Below are positions 15,441 to 23,875 of a stretch of 64,000 nt of DNA, piece by piece. The DNA is from Virgibacillus doumboii (lineage in GTDB: Bacteria > Bacillota > Bacilli > Bacillales > Amphibacillaceae). Under the pieces are notes generated by a model. The model did not search any database. It was not told the origin of the DNA and saw nothing but the letters and a program-made list of their open reading frames with translations. Position 1 is the first letter of the stretch. Each line of letters begins with the position of its first letter. The position numbers and the translations under genes were made by a program. Location: positions 496,001 to 560,000 of the forward strand of contig NZ_CADCWQ010000002.1 in the NCBI RefSeq assembly GCF_902806455.1. Direction: 5' to 3'.

Positions 15441-17405
15441 ATGAAGAGCATTAAACTTGTGAACTTAGTGTTAACCAATTTCAAAGGTATTAAACATTTT
15501 GAACTTGATGCCGCCGGTGAAAAAGTGAAGATTTTCGGTGACAACGCAACAGGCAAAACGACAATCGCAGATGCTTTTATCTGGCTTTTGTTCGACAAAG
15601 ACAGCAACAACAAAAAGGATTTTGAAATCAAAACGCTGCATAATGGCAAGCCAATTCACAATTTGGAACATACAGTTGAGGCTACACTCCAAGTTGATGG
15701 CCAACAATTAACGCTGAAAAAAATCTTTAAGGAAAAGTGGACAAAGAAGCGCGGTTCGGTACACAAGGAATTTTCTGGCCACACAACCGACTATGCAATT
15801 GATGGTGTTCCTGCCAAGAAAAAGGAATTCACCGAAAAGGTTACTTCCATTGTTGATGAAGAGATTTTCAAGTTACTGACCAATCCGAACTTTTTCAACG
15901 AAAAAATACATTGGAAGGATCGTCGGGATTTGCTTCTTGAGATTTCGGGTGATGTATCGGACGAGGAAGTATTTGCTACAAATGAGGACCTGAAAAAGCT
16001 TGCAGATGTGTTGAGTGGAAGGTCCATTGAAGATCACAAGAAAGTCATTGCAGCAAAGAGGAAAGAAATCAATGAGGAACTAGACCGCATTCCGGTTCGG
16101 ATTGACGAAATCAACCGAGGATTACCGGATGTAAATGGATTGGATAAAGAGCAGATTGATAAGCAGCTGCAGGGACTATCCAATCAAATTGAAAGCAAAC
16201 AATCTCAGATTAATAACATCCGGAGTGGTTCTGAAGTGAATAAGCTGAACATGCAAATCAGTGATATAGACCTGCAAATTTCGGACGTTAAGAACAAACA
16301 TAATCAAAACGGCCAGGATGAATTGTACAAGCTTAAAGCTAAACTCCAAGAAGAGCAATCCAACATCAGTGTACTGCAATCAAAAATAAACAGTAAAAAG
16401 CAACAGCATAGCATGAATAAAGACCACATCAATGATCTAATCGAGCGCCGCAATATGCTGCGTGATGAATACGATGAAAAGGAACAACAGGAATTTAATC
16501 ATGACGAAAATTGCACTTGCCCTTCATGTGGTCAGGACCTACCAGAAGAGCAACGAGAGGAAATAGAGAAGAAATTCAACGTCAACAAGGCAAGTTTGCT
16601 TGAAAAGATTAAAGAAAAAGGCATTGAAGCTAACAACAAAATCAAGGCATCAGGTGAAGAGAATCAAAAAATCGCTGATGAAATCGGTCAGATTGAAAAA
16701 GAAGTCAGCAAGAAGCAGGAACAAGTTACTAAACTCCAGGAAAAGATTCAGGATGCAGAATCAAATGTTAAACCAATTACCGATAATGCAACCTATAACA
16801 AGCTTATGCAAGATAGACAAGCAGTAGAACAGCAGATTGAACAAATACAGCAATCTGTAGAGCAATCGGTTCAGGAAGTGCAAAAAGATATTCAGTCGCT
16901 CAAAGAAAAGCAAAGTGCGTTGCAGATTGACCAGAGCAAACTGGCTCAATCAGAGCAATCTCACAAGCGTATTGCAGAACTTGAAAAGCAAGAAGAGGAA
17001 CTTGCTGCAGAGTTTGAAGAACTTGAAATGGAACTGCATCTTACAGAAGAATTCACACGGGCTAAAGTTAATCTACTTGAAGAGAAGATTAACAGCAAAT
17101 TCAAGTATGCGCGATTCAAGCTGTTTGATGAACAGATTAATGGTGGACTTACTGAAACGTGTATCACTACTGTTGACGGTGTGCCTTACGGGTCTGGATT
17201 AAATAACGCAGCATCAATTAACGTTGGCCTGGATATTATTAACACACTTTCAACTCACTACGGTGTACAAGCTCCAATTTTTGTCGATAACGCCGAGAGC
17301 ATCACGAAACTCATCGACATAGACTCACAGATTATCAGTTTGGTTGTTTCTGAGACTGATAAGGAATTACGAATTGAAAATAAAGCGAAAATTGGGGTGG
17401 CATAA
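15441..17405 (+). CDS. Rad50/SbcC-like ATPase with zinc hook
   Basis: A 654-residue SMC-type ATPase. Walker A is GDNATGKTT near residue 35; two long coiled-coil arms (about 210-345 and 375-540) flank a zinc hook CTCPSCGQDL near 360; the C-terminal lobe has a signature-like segment (GSGLNNAASINVGLDII) and Walker B PIFVDNAES. ATG at 15441 follows GTGGAGGGAG. It probably remodels DNA ends for the RecT recombination pathway encoded just downstream; no SbcD/Mre11 nuclease gene accompanies it, which makes the MBL-fold gene a candidate partner (inference). Confidence 0.9.
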   Translation: MKSIKLVNLVLTNFKGIKHFELDAAGEKVKIFGDNATGKTTIADAFIWLLFDKDSNNKKDFEIKTLHNGKPIHNLEHTVEATLQVDGQQLTLKKIFKEKWTKKRGSVHKEFSGHTTDYAIDGVPAKKKEFTEKVTSIVDEEIFKLLTNPNFFNEKIHWKDRRDLLLEISGDVSDEEVFATNEDLKKLADVLSGRSIEDHKKVIAAKRKEINEELDRIPVRIDEINRGLPDVNGLDKEQIDKQLQGLSNQIESKQSQINNIRSGSEVNKLNMQISDIDLQISDVKNKHNQNGQDELYKLKAKLQEEQSNISVLQSKINSKKQQHSMNKDHINDLIERRNMLRDEYDEKEQQEFNHDENCTCPSCGQDLPEEQREEIEKKFNVNKASLLEKIKEKGIEANNKIKASGEENQKIADEIGQIEKEVSKKQEQVTKLQEKIQDAESNVKPITDNATYNKLMQDRQAVEQQIEQIQQSVEQSVQEVQKDIQSLKEKQSALQIDQSKLAQSEQSHKRIAELEKQEEELAAEFEELEMELHLTEEFTRAKVNLLEEKINSKFKYARFKLFDEQINGGLTETCITTVDGVPYGSGLNNAASINVGLDIINTLSTHYGVQAPIFVDNAESITKLIDIDSQIISLVVSETDKELRIENKAKIGVA

Positions 17406-17705
17406 ATGAGTGAGTTCACCGGATGGAGGAGAACCAATGATGTTGATTTTGGCGATTATGTAGATATTGAAATGCATCGTTATGGTGTGCCGAATGAAAT
17501 GTTCATTCATAAAGTTGTTGGCGCATTGGAATCTAATGTATGGATTGATGCCCCCTTAAAACACGATAAAGAAGAAACGCTGCACGACCATATGGAGCCT
17601 GTGCTTAATGTAATACAATGCGGAATCGATGAAACAAAAGTGATTAGGGTTGCGCAAAAATATTGTAAAAAGATAGAAAAACAGGAGGAACCAATCAATG
17701 AGTAA
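17406..17705 (+). CDS. Hypothetical protein between Rad50-like and RecT genes, 99 aa
   Basis: Not recognised. It starts directly after the ATPase stop and overlaps the recT start, so all three are co-translated. No motif is evident; it may be a small partner of the recombination module. Confidence 0.65.
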   Translation: MSEFTGWRRTNDVDFGDYVDIEMHRYGVPNEMFIHKVVGALESNVWIDAPLKHDKEETLHDHMEPVLNVIQCGIDETKVIRVAQKYCKKIEKQEEPINE

Positions 17706-18639
17706 TAACGAACTGGCGTTAGTTAAGAAAGATACTGTCGACGTTGTAGCAAATAAGGTTAAAGAATTCCAGGAGGCAGGGGAGCTTCACTTCCCTGCTA
17801 ACTACAGCCCAGAAAATGCAATGAAAAGCGCATGGTTAAAGCTCCAGGAAGTAAAAGCTAAAAGTAATAATGGATATGTTCCGGTGTTGCAACATTGCAC
17901 AAAAGACAGCATCGCGAATAGCCTGCTGGACATGGTTGTGCAAGGTTTGAATCCATCTAAGAGTCAAGGCTATTTCATTGCTTATGGTAAGTCACTCACA
18001 TTCCAACGTTCTTATTTCGGGACAATGGCCGTTACAAAAAGAGTTACTGGAGCAAAATCGATTGACCCAGCTGTTATTTATGAAGGTGACGATGTGGAGT
18101 ATGAAACAGTCAATGGTCGTATTAAAAACCTGAAGCACAAACAAAAATTTGGAAACATCAATAAAGAAAATATTACCGGAGCGTACTGCGTTATCGACTT
18201 CGGTGACGGTGATGTTTACACCGAACTCATGACTATTGACGAGATTCGACAGGCATGGTCTCAATCGCAAATGTGGGGCAAGGACCAAAAACAAGAGAAA
18301 AAAGGCAGCACTCACGACAATTTTAAGCAAGAAATGGCCAAGAAAACAGTTATTAACCGTGCTTGTAAAAGGTACTTGAATAGCTCCGACGATGGAAGCC
18401 TAGTAATGCAACACTTTAATCGCCAAGATGAAGCGATTGAGGAAGCTAGGGCACAAGAGGAAATCAATGAGAACGCCAACTCAGAGTTTATCGACATTGA
18501 AGCAACAGAAGTTCCAGAAGAGCCTGAAACGAATGATGCACCAGAATCAAAACAAGAAAGCCAGGAACAAACCACTGTAGATGGTGTCATGAATGACATG
18601 GAAGAAAGAGAAGCAGCTGCCGGAGGTCCGGGATTCTGA
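17698..18639 (+). CDS. recT: RecT-family single-strand annealing protein
   Basis: Anneals complementary single strands during phage recombination and replication. The 313-residue protein shows the RecT core with VLQHCTKDSIANSLLDMVVQ, GLNPSKSQGYFIAYGK and LTFQRSYFGTM in the first 110 residues and a long acidic C-terminal tail (about 240-313) typical for recruitment of host SSB-like partners. It starts inside the previous gene and its stop overlaps the start of the MBL-fold gene. Confidence 0.94.
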   Translation: MSNNELALVKKDTVDVVANKVKEFQEAGELHFPANYSPENAMKSAWLKLQEVKAKSNNGYVPVLQHCTKDSIANSLLDMVVQGLNPSKSQGYFIAYGKSLTFQRSYFGTMAVTKRVTGAKSIDPAVIYEGDDVEYETVNGRIKNLKHKQKFGNINKENITGAYCVIDFGDGDVYTELMTIDEIRQAWSQSQMWGKDQKQEKKGSTHDNFKQEMAKKTVINRACKRYLNSSDDGSLVMQHFNRQDEAIEEARAQEEINENANSEFIDIEATEVPEEPETNDAPESKQESQEQTTVDGVMNDMEEREAAAGGPGF

Positions 18640-19340
18640 TGATCAAGATAAAAACTTTAGCAAGTAGTAGTAAGGGTAATGCCTATGCTGTCTCAGATGG
18701 GCATACCCAGGTACTACTGGAATGCGGGATAGCGTTTAAGGACATCAGAAAAGCATTAAACTTTAAAACTAGCAATCTGAAAGGCTGCTTAGTCAGCCAC
18801 GAACATGGTGATCACACTAAAGGTTTAAAAGACGTTCTGCGGGCAGGAATTAACACATACATGAGCAAAGGCACTAAAGAAGCGTTGAACACAGAACACC
18901 ATAGATTAAAGCCTGTCGAAGCGCAAAAACAATTCACAATCGGTACCTGGGACATTCTTCCCTTTGATGTTCAGCATGATGTGGCCGAGCCTATGGGATT
19001 TCTTTTAAAGAACAAGCAGGGTGAGAAGCTGTTATTTGCAACAGATACTTTCTATATCCGGTATAAGTTTAAAGGCCTTACACACTTGCTACTGGAATGT
19101 AACTACAGTAAAGACATACTGGACCAAAACATTCTGGAAGGTAGAGTGCCACAACTTATGAGAAAACGCCTTATCCGGTCGCATTTCAGCTTAGAAAACG
19201 TCAAGGAATTCTTGAGAGTAAATGATCTAAGCAAGGTGCAGGAAATCCATTTGCTGCATCTGTCGGATAGCAATAGTGACGAAGAACGGTTTAAGCGAGA
19301 AATACAAGAATTAACTGGAAAAGTAGTCTACATCGCGTAA
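18639..19340 (+). CDS. MBL-fold metallohydrolase, possible nuclease partner of RecT
   Basis: Metallo-beta-lactamase fold with the zinc motif HEHGDH near residue 55, preceded by the LVSHEHGDHTKGL context, and a later Asp (FATDTFY) and His (LLHLSDS) that complete the metal site. 233 residues. Comparable genes sit beside recT in many Gram-positive phages. Where other phages have a RecE/YqaJ exonuclease, this position holds the MBL protein, so a nuclease role is plausible but not shown. Overlaps recT by one base. Confidence 0.85.
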   Translation: MIKIKTLASSSKGNAYAVSDGHTQVLLECGIAFKDIRKALNFKTSNLKGCLVSHEHGDHTKGLKDVLRAGINTYMSKGTKEALNTEHHRLKPVEAQKQFTIGTWDILPFDVQHDVAEPMGFLLKNKQGEKLLFATDTFYIRYKFKGLTHLLLECNYSKDILDQNILEGRVPQLMRKRLIRSHFSLENVKEFLRVNDLSKVQEIHLLHLSDSNSDEERFKREIQELTGKVVYIA

Positions 19341-19353
19341 AGGAGGGTGTGAA

Positions 19354-20229
19354 ATGAAAGGATGGATAAAACTTCATAGAAGCATCATGGAAAGTGGCAC
19401 ATTCCGTAAATTAAATGCTATTCAGCAATTAATAACCATCTACATCATCCTTAACGCGAATCATGAAGACGGTGTTTGGTATGACAAATATAAAGATGTT
19501 GAGGTACCCATAAAACGTGGTCAATTAATTACTTCAAGAAACAAAATTGCGAATGATTGGTTTTCCGGAGAAAAGGACATCACAGAAAGAAAAGTTAGGA
19601 CAACTTTAAACCGTTTAGAAAAGTACGGATTTTTGACCAAGCAAACGACCAACGGTTATACCCTCTTAACTATCTGTAATTACAGCATTTATCAAGCTAA
19701 AGACAACGAAAGCGACCAAGCAAATGACCAAGCAGTGACCAGGCATCGACCAGGCAGTGACCAGGCACTGACCACAAACAAGAATGATAAGAATGAAAAG
19801 AATGATAAAGAAGTATCTACTTCTACGGACGCGATTGTTTTTTACCAAAATAATTTTGGATTAATCAAACCATACATCTCCGAAGAAATGCTTTATTGGA
19901 TTGATGATCTTGGAGACGAAATGGTGACTGAAGCATTAGGAAGGGCACTAGACCGTGGTAAACCAAGTTGGGGCTATGCCAAAAGTATTCTTCAATCCTG
20001 GTCAGGCAAAGGAATAAAAACATTAGATCAAGCCAAGGCAGAGGAAGTCGAGTTCCAGAACCAACAATCTAGTAAACGTGGAAACTATCAACCTCAGCAA
20101 CAAGAAATAGTCCCGGATTGGTTCAAAAACCGAAAACAAAAACAGCGTAATTCTGATTCTAATAACCAAAATGATTGGGAAGAAACAGCACGATTGCTAA
20201 GTAAATATAAAGCGAGTGATGGCAATTGA
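19354..20229 (+). CDS. Phage replisome organizer, DnaD-type initiator
   Basis: Initiates phage replication, loading the host helicase. The N-terminal 120 residues form a winged helix (MKGWIKLHRSIMESGTFRK, then RKVRTTLNRLEKYGFLTKQ), a variable segment (about 120-150) follows, and the C-terminal DnaD/DnaB_2 domain spans about 160-230 (LGDEMVTEALGRALDRGKPSWGYAKSIL-like). The variable segment is encoded by an 11-bp iterated DNA repeat that is probably the replication origin. ATG after AAAGGAGGGTG. Confidence 0.88.
   Translation: MKGWIKLHRSIMESGTFRKLNAIQQLITIYIILNANHEDGVWYDKYKDVEVPIKRGQLITSRNKIANDWFSGEKDITERKVRTTLNRLEKYGFLTKQTTNGYTLLTICNYSIYQAKDNESDQANDQAVTRHRPGSDQALTTNKNDKNEKNDKEVSTSTDAIVFYQNNFGLIKPYISEEMLYWIDDLGDEMVTEALGRALDRGKPSWGYAKSILQSWSGKGIKTLDQAKAEEVEFQNQQSSKRGNYQPQQQEIVPDWFKNRKQKQRNSDSNNQNDWEETARLLSKYKASDGN
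19714..19774. other. Iteron array inside the initiator gene, probable phage origin
   Basis: GACCAAGCA/GACCAGGCA units begin at 19714, 19726, 19737, 19748, 19759 and 19770, i.e. every 11-12 bp, about one helical turn. As 11 is not a multiple of three, the repeat shifts codon phase and encodes unrelated residues, so the DNA rather than the protein is what is conserved. An A-rich, easily melted stretch follows (19776-19830). This mirrors origins inside initiator genes, as in lambda O. Confidence 0.7.
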
Positions 20230-20516
20230 ACACCCTGACCAGAAGTGATGCGATTCTCAAGCAGGGCGATAGCCATATCATATTTGGCGACAAGGACATC
20301 GATTTTGGGATGCCTAAATGGCAACGATTAAAGATACTCAAACTCTGGCAATCAGGAAAAAGTATTATTCATATATCAAAACAAGTCAAACGCAATCAGC
20401 ATGAGGTGTTTTTCACACTCTATGAGTATCAGATGGAAGGCAAGATTGATGATATTAGGAGAGCATTTGCACAGAAATCAAGCCTTCTTGTTCCAGGAAA
20501 GGAGCAACTGAAATGA
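20226..20516 (+). CDS. Hypothetical phage protein with HTH-like segment, 96 aa
   Basis: Starts with TTG overlapping the initiator stop (TTGA). The centre (RLKILKLWQSGKSIIHISKQ) resembles a helix-turn-helix of the Hin/sigma type. Family not recognised. Its stop overlaps the start of the next small gene. Confidence 0.6.
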   Translation: MNTLTRSDAILKQGDSHIIFGDKDIDFGMPKWQRLKILKLWQSGKSIIHISKQVKRNQHEVFFTLYEYQMEGKIDDIRRAFAQKSSLLVPGKEQLK

Positions 20517-20644
20517 AGGAGTACAAAAAAGGTGACAAGTTCAGGCCGAGGGCAAAGGTCTTGAAACTCAAGGGTAAGGTGCCAACTGTTCTACAGATAG
20601 GCGGCAGGCGCTATGTGTTTGAGCCGGAAGGGAAGAGGCGGTGA
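20513..20644 (+). CDS. Small basic phage protein, 43 aa
   Basis: ATG overlaps the previous stop, with AAAGGAGCAACTGAA upstream. The product is rich in Lys and Arg (MKEYKKGDKFRPRAKVLKLK) and soluble. It ends five bases before the methyltransferase start. Function unknown. Confidence 0.55.
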   Translation: MKEYKKGDKFRPRAKVLKLKGKVPTVLQIGGRRYVFEPEGKRR

Positions 20645-20648
20645 ACAA

Positions 20649-22094
20649 TTGAAAAAGCAGCTTGATATATTCAGGGAAATCATAGTAGATAACTTTGCCG
20701 GGGGAGGCGGTGCTTCAACTGGAATCGAACTAGCAACTGGGCTGAATGTTGATGTTGCCATCAATCATGACCCAGCTGCAATCGCAATGCACAAAGCGAA
20801 CCATCCAGAAACAGAGCATTATTGCGAAAGTGTTTGGGACATTGACCCTCGGAAAGTCGTACAAGGCAGGAAAGTTGGATTGTGTTGGCTGTCTCCTGAT
20901 TGTAAGCATTTTTCTAAAGCAAAAGGCGGGAAACCGGTCAGCAAGAAAATTAGAGGACTTGCGTGGATTGCTCTTAAATGGGCGGCAACAGTAAGGCCAA
21001 GAGTCATTATTTTAGAAAATGTTGAGGAATTTAAGACCTGGGGTCCGTTAAAAGACGGAAAGCCGGATCCTGAACGAAAAGGAGACACATTCAAATCATT
21101 CGTAAGGCAGTTCAGGCAGCATGGATACGAAATTGATTGGAAAGAGTTAAGAGCTTGTGATTATGGGGCACCTACGACAAGAAAAAGATTGTTCCTGATT
21201 GCAAGGTGTGACGGAAAACCGATTACATTTCCGGAAGCTACTCATGCTGAATCAGATGACCTAAATGTTCAAATGGGGTTAAAAAAACCGTATCGAACAG
21301 CAAGAGAGATAATTGATTGGTCATTAGATTGTCCTAGTATTTTTACAAGAAAACGTCCGTTGGCAGAAAATACTATGAGAAGGATTGCAAGAGGTATTGA
21401 GCGATTCGTTGTTGATAATCCAAAACCTTACATTGTGCGGATTGGTCAAACCGGATTTGGCGGGGATAGGTTGCAATACAAACTTGATAGGCCACTAACA
21501 ACAATTACAACAAAAGCAGAGCATTGCTTAGTTACTCCGTTTCTTTCACATTACTACACGGAAACAACAGAAAATGGGGTGAGAGGTCAAACGATAAATA
21601 AGCCTGTGGCAACTATTCCAACAGCTAATAGATTCGGATTAGTGGCAGCTTACATCGGACAGCAGTATAAACATTCAATTGGTCACAAGATAGAGCAACC
21701 ATTATGGACCACAACGACGGTGAATAAAGCACAATTAGTACAAGCTTTTCTCATGAAATATTACGGATCAGATACGGGTCAATCATTAAAGGAGCCACTG
21801 CACACGGTTACTACAAAAGACAGATTCGGATTAGTCACAGTGGAAGGTCAAGACTACCAGATAGTTGATATCGGAATGAGGATGCTCCAACCACATGAGT
21901 TGTTTGCAGCTCAAGGATTTCCGAAAGAATACGTTATTGACAGAGACTTTGAAGGCAACAAGTACCCTAAAACGCAACAGGTTGCTAGGTGTGGTAATTC
22001 GGTTCCACCACCATTTGCTGAGGCATTAGTAAGAGCAAACCTCCCGGAAATGTGTGTAGATAAATACGAATATAAAGCTGCTGTGAGCAGTTAG
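20649..22094 (+). CDS. Orphan C5-cytosine DNA methyltransferase
   Basis: Methylates cytosine C5 in phage DNA, probably to evade host restriction. The 481 residues include motif I (FAGGGGASTGIE), motif IV as SPDCKHFSKAKGG (the catalytic Cys in an SPDC form instead of the usual PPCQ), motif VI (ILENVEEF), motif VIII-like RKRLFLIARCDG, and motif X (RCGNSVPPPFAEAL). A long target-recognition region with repeated 'PLTTITTK/PVATIPTA/PLWTTTTV/PLHTVTTK' segments lies at about 275-395. No restriction gene is adjacent. TTG start at 20649 after AGAGGCGGTG. Confidence 0.92.
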   Translation: MKKQLDIFREIIVDNFAGGGGASTGIELATGLNVDVAINHDPAAIAMHKANHPETEHYCESVWDIDPRKVVQGRKVGLCWLSPDCKHFSKAKGGKPVSKKIRGLAWIALKWAATVRPRVIILENVEEFKTWGPLKDGKPDPERKGDTFKSFVRQFRQHGYEIDWKELRACDYGAPTTRKRLFLIARCDGKPITFPEATHAESDDLNVQMGLKKPYRTAREIIDWSLDCPSIFTRKRPLAENTMRRIARGIERFVVDNPKPYIVRIGQTGFGGDRLQYKLDRPLTTITTKAEHCLVTPFLSHYYTETTENGVRGQTINKPVATIPTANRFGLVAAYIGQQYKHSIGHKIEQPLWTTTTVNKAQLVQAFLMKYYGSDTGQSLKEPLHTVTTKDRFGLVTVEGQDYQIVDIGMRMLQPHELFAAQGFPKEYVIDRDFEGNKYPKTQQVARCGNSVPPPFAEALVRANLPEMCVDKYEYKAAVSS

Positions 22095-22105
22095 GAGGCG
22101 AATCA

Positions 22106-22432
22106 ATGAAACTAAACGAGTACCAAGACTTATCAGCAAGAACAGCGCAACCACATGAAAACGAATTGCTGAATTACGGCTTAGGGTTGGCTGGTGAAAC
22201 AGGTGAAGTTGTTGAATTGATTAAGAAAAGTATGTTTCACGGCCATGCAATTGATTTATCCAAAATCGAAAACGAGCTGGGAGACGTACTGTGGTATTTA
22301 TCACAGATTGCTAGATTAGCGGGGGTTTCACTTGGAGACGTAGCACAAGCAAACTTAGTAAAGTTAAGCACGCGTTACCCGCATGGCTTCACCAAAGAGG
22401 ACAGCATAAAACGAAAGGATGTTGTGAAATGA
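22106..22432 (+). CDS. MazG-like nucleotide pyrophosphohydrolase
   Basis: All-alpha NTP pyrophosphatase that trims unusual or signalling nucleotides. It has the LAGETGEVVELIKK helix with metal-binding glutamates and the ENELGDVLWYLSQIA helix that completes the active site. 108 residues, the normal length for a one-domain phage MazG. ATG follows TTAGGAGGCG. Overlaps the next gene by four bases. Confidence 0.9.
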   Translation: MKLNEYQDLSARTAQPHENELLNYGLGLAGETGEVVELIKKSMFHGHAIDLSKIENELGDVLWYLSQIARLAGVSLGDVAQANLVKLSTRYPHGFTKEDSIKRKDVVK

Positions 22433-22635
22433 ATGATATTGCGGAAAGGCAACGGCAAAGAGCGGTCAATGATCGTAAAACCCACATCATCAATGAGCTT
22501 TACAAAATGGGTGTAAATAGAACGCCTGATGGACGTAATTTGGAAGAATGCACACTGTTCACACTTGAACCAGTTTATATCAACGAGAAATGCCGTATGG
22601 CAAATATAAAGCACCAACAGGGTGAACTAAAATGA
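22429..22635 (+). CDS. Small phage protein resembling Fur-regulated basic proteins, 68 aa
   Basis: The pattern RKTHIINELYKMGVNRTPDG followed by LEECTLFTLEPVY is reminiscent of the FbpA-type small basic proteins seen in Bacillus and its phages. Similarity is from memory of the motif and is modest. It overlaps both neighbours by four bases. Confidence 0.55.
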   Translation: MNDIAERQRQRAVNDRKTHIINELYKMGVNRTPDGRNLEECTLFTLEPVYINEKCRMANIKHQQGELK

Positions 22636-22781
22636 ATGGGATTAAATCCTGGTTCTTTAAACCGTTTGCCCACTGGTTTGATTGTAGGTTTAGAAAAATA
22701 CACAGATATAGCGTGTACACACATCGGTGCATTGTTTGCGATAAGAAAGATCATCACTACAAAGAAGGTGAACTGAAGTGA
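22632..22781 (+). CDS. Small phage protein with Cys/His pairs, 49 aa
   Basis: ATGA overlap with the upstream gene; its stop overlaps the GTG of recU. The sequence has an aromatic N-terminus (SWFFKPFAHWFDC) and a HRCIVCDKKDHHY segment that could bind a metal. Not recognised. Confidence 0.55.
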   Translation: MNGIKSWFFKPFAHWFDCRFRKIHRYSVYTHRCIVCDKKDHHYKEGELK

Positions 22782-23305
22782 CCTACACCGGAAAGCGGGG
22801 CAGCGCTTTTGAAAACAGCTTAAATTACACCAACCAGATATACATAAATCAAGGACGAGCTGTTATTAACAAGCGCCCAACACCCGTAAAAGTACTGAAA
22901 TCAAAAGGAACAAGGGTGTTAAGCGGTTTTTATGAAGAAAAATCTACGGTTGATTACGATGGGATTTACCAAGGGAAGTCAATTGTCTTCGAGGCAAAGT
23001 CAACAAAAGAAAAGCGGTTGCCGTTCAGTATTATTGCTGATCATCAGATTAAGTACCTGGAGCAATCCGAAAAGCAAGGCGCTGTATCATTCCTAATCGT
23101 GTATATGAATATCACGAGGGAAACGTACCTGGTACCTAACAATATGCTTCAGAAGTACATCAGAGAAGCGCGAAACGGCGGCAAAAAATCAATTCCTTTA
23201 CGTGATCTAGAAGTATATGCGCACCTGGTTAAGTCACAGAACGGTGTTCCTTTGGACTACTTGTCAGTAGTCGATAGATTACTAGCTGCAGAAAAGGTGG
23301 TGTGA
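22778..23305 (+). CDS. recU: Holliday junction resolvase RecU, phage type
   Basis: Resolves four-way junctions during phage recombination. The 175 residues show the RecU core: KRGSAFENSLNYTN at the N-terminus, the catalytic stretch VDYDGIYQGKSIVFEAKST (Asp and Glu-x-Lys) near 70-85, and the SFLIVYMN strand. GTG start overlapping the previous stop codon. Its presence complements RecT and the Rad50-like ATPase. Confidence 0.92.
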   Translation: MTYTGKRGSAFENSLNYTNQIYINQGRAVINKRPTPVKVLKSKGTRVLSGFYEEKSTVDYDGIYQGKSIVFEAKSTKEKRLPFSIIADHQIKYLEQSEKQGAVSFLIVYMNITRETYLVPNNMLQKYIREARNGGKKSIPLRDLEVYAHLVKSQNGVPLDYLSVVDRLLAAEKVV

Positions 23306-23309
23306 ATGC

Positions 23310-23441
23310 ATGGCGATTAAGTCCAAGAAAAACAAAGGGAATCTTCCAGTCTATGATTCAAACGGTCTTGTAACTTATGGTCGTTGGGTGAACAGAAGCA
23401 AAGGGAAGTTTGCAAGGAAGGTCCGTAGACAGAACAAATAA
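23310..23441 (+). CDS. Small basic phage protein, 43 aa
   Basis: ATG at 23310 follows AAAGGTGGTGTGA. The product is strongly basic (MAIKSKKNKGNLPVYDSNGL, ending KFARKVRRQNK) and looks nucleic-acid binding. No known family. Confidence 0.55.
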   Translation: MAIKSKKNKGNLPVYDSNGLVTYGRWVNRSKGKFARKVRRQNK

Positions 23442-23463
23442 TAATAAGCGGGAGGTTATCAAA

Positions 23464-23874
23464 ATGGCAAAAGAAAATCAGTACATGGTTGATTTGAACG
23501 AATTTGCAGATGGTGCATTAGCAGCACGATTTAACGAAGAACTACAGAAAGTCCTAGACAACATCGCGGATCCGAACACTATACCGGAAAAAGCCCGGAA
23601 AGTGACAGTCGAGGTTAGCATATACGGGGATGAAAGACGGGATGTTGTGAATGCATCTGTTGTAGCAAAATCCAAGTTGCTCCCGGCTAAGCAGGCTGAT
23701 ACCAAGATGCTTATGGGTGCGGATGACAACGGAAATGTTGTCGGAAAAGAATTAAGGTCCGGTGTCAAAGGTCAGATGTTTTTCGATAATGATGGCGACG
23801 TGGCCCAGGATACCGGGGAGAAGGCAGAGGCTGAGGACGATAATCGGGTTATCAGTTTCCGGGAGCAGAAGTGA
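23464..23874 (+). CDS. Phage 'replication terminator protein'-like, 136 aa
   Basis: Belongs to a phage family commonly labelled replication terminator protein although unrelated to Rtp function by experiment as far as I know. The hallmarks DLNEFADGALAARFNEELQK, LDNIADPNT and KGQMFFDNDGDVAQDTGE are all present. ATG at 23464 follows GGGAGGTTATCAAA. Confidence 0.75.
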   Translation: MAKENQYMVDLNEFADGALAARFNEELQKVLDNIADPNTIPEKARKVTVEVSIYGDERRDVVNASVVAKSKLLPAKQADTKMLMGADDNGNVVGKELRSGVKGQMFFDNDGDVAQDTGEKAEAEDDNRVISFREQK

Positions 23875-23875
23875 A

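Noticed and set aside
22429..22781. Toxin-antitoxin pair
   Set aside because: The two small overlapping genes resemble no known toxin or antitoxin and lie within a long run of small early genes.
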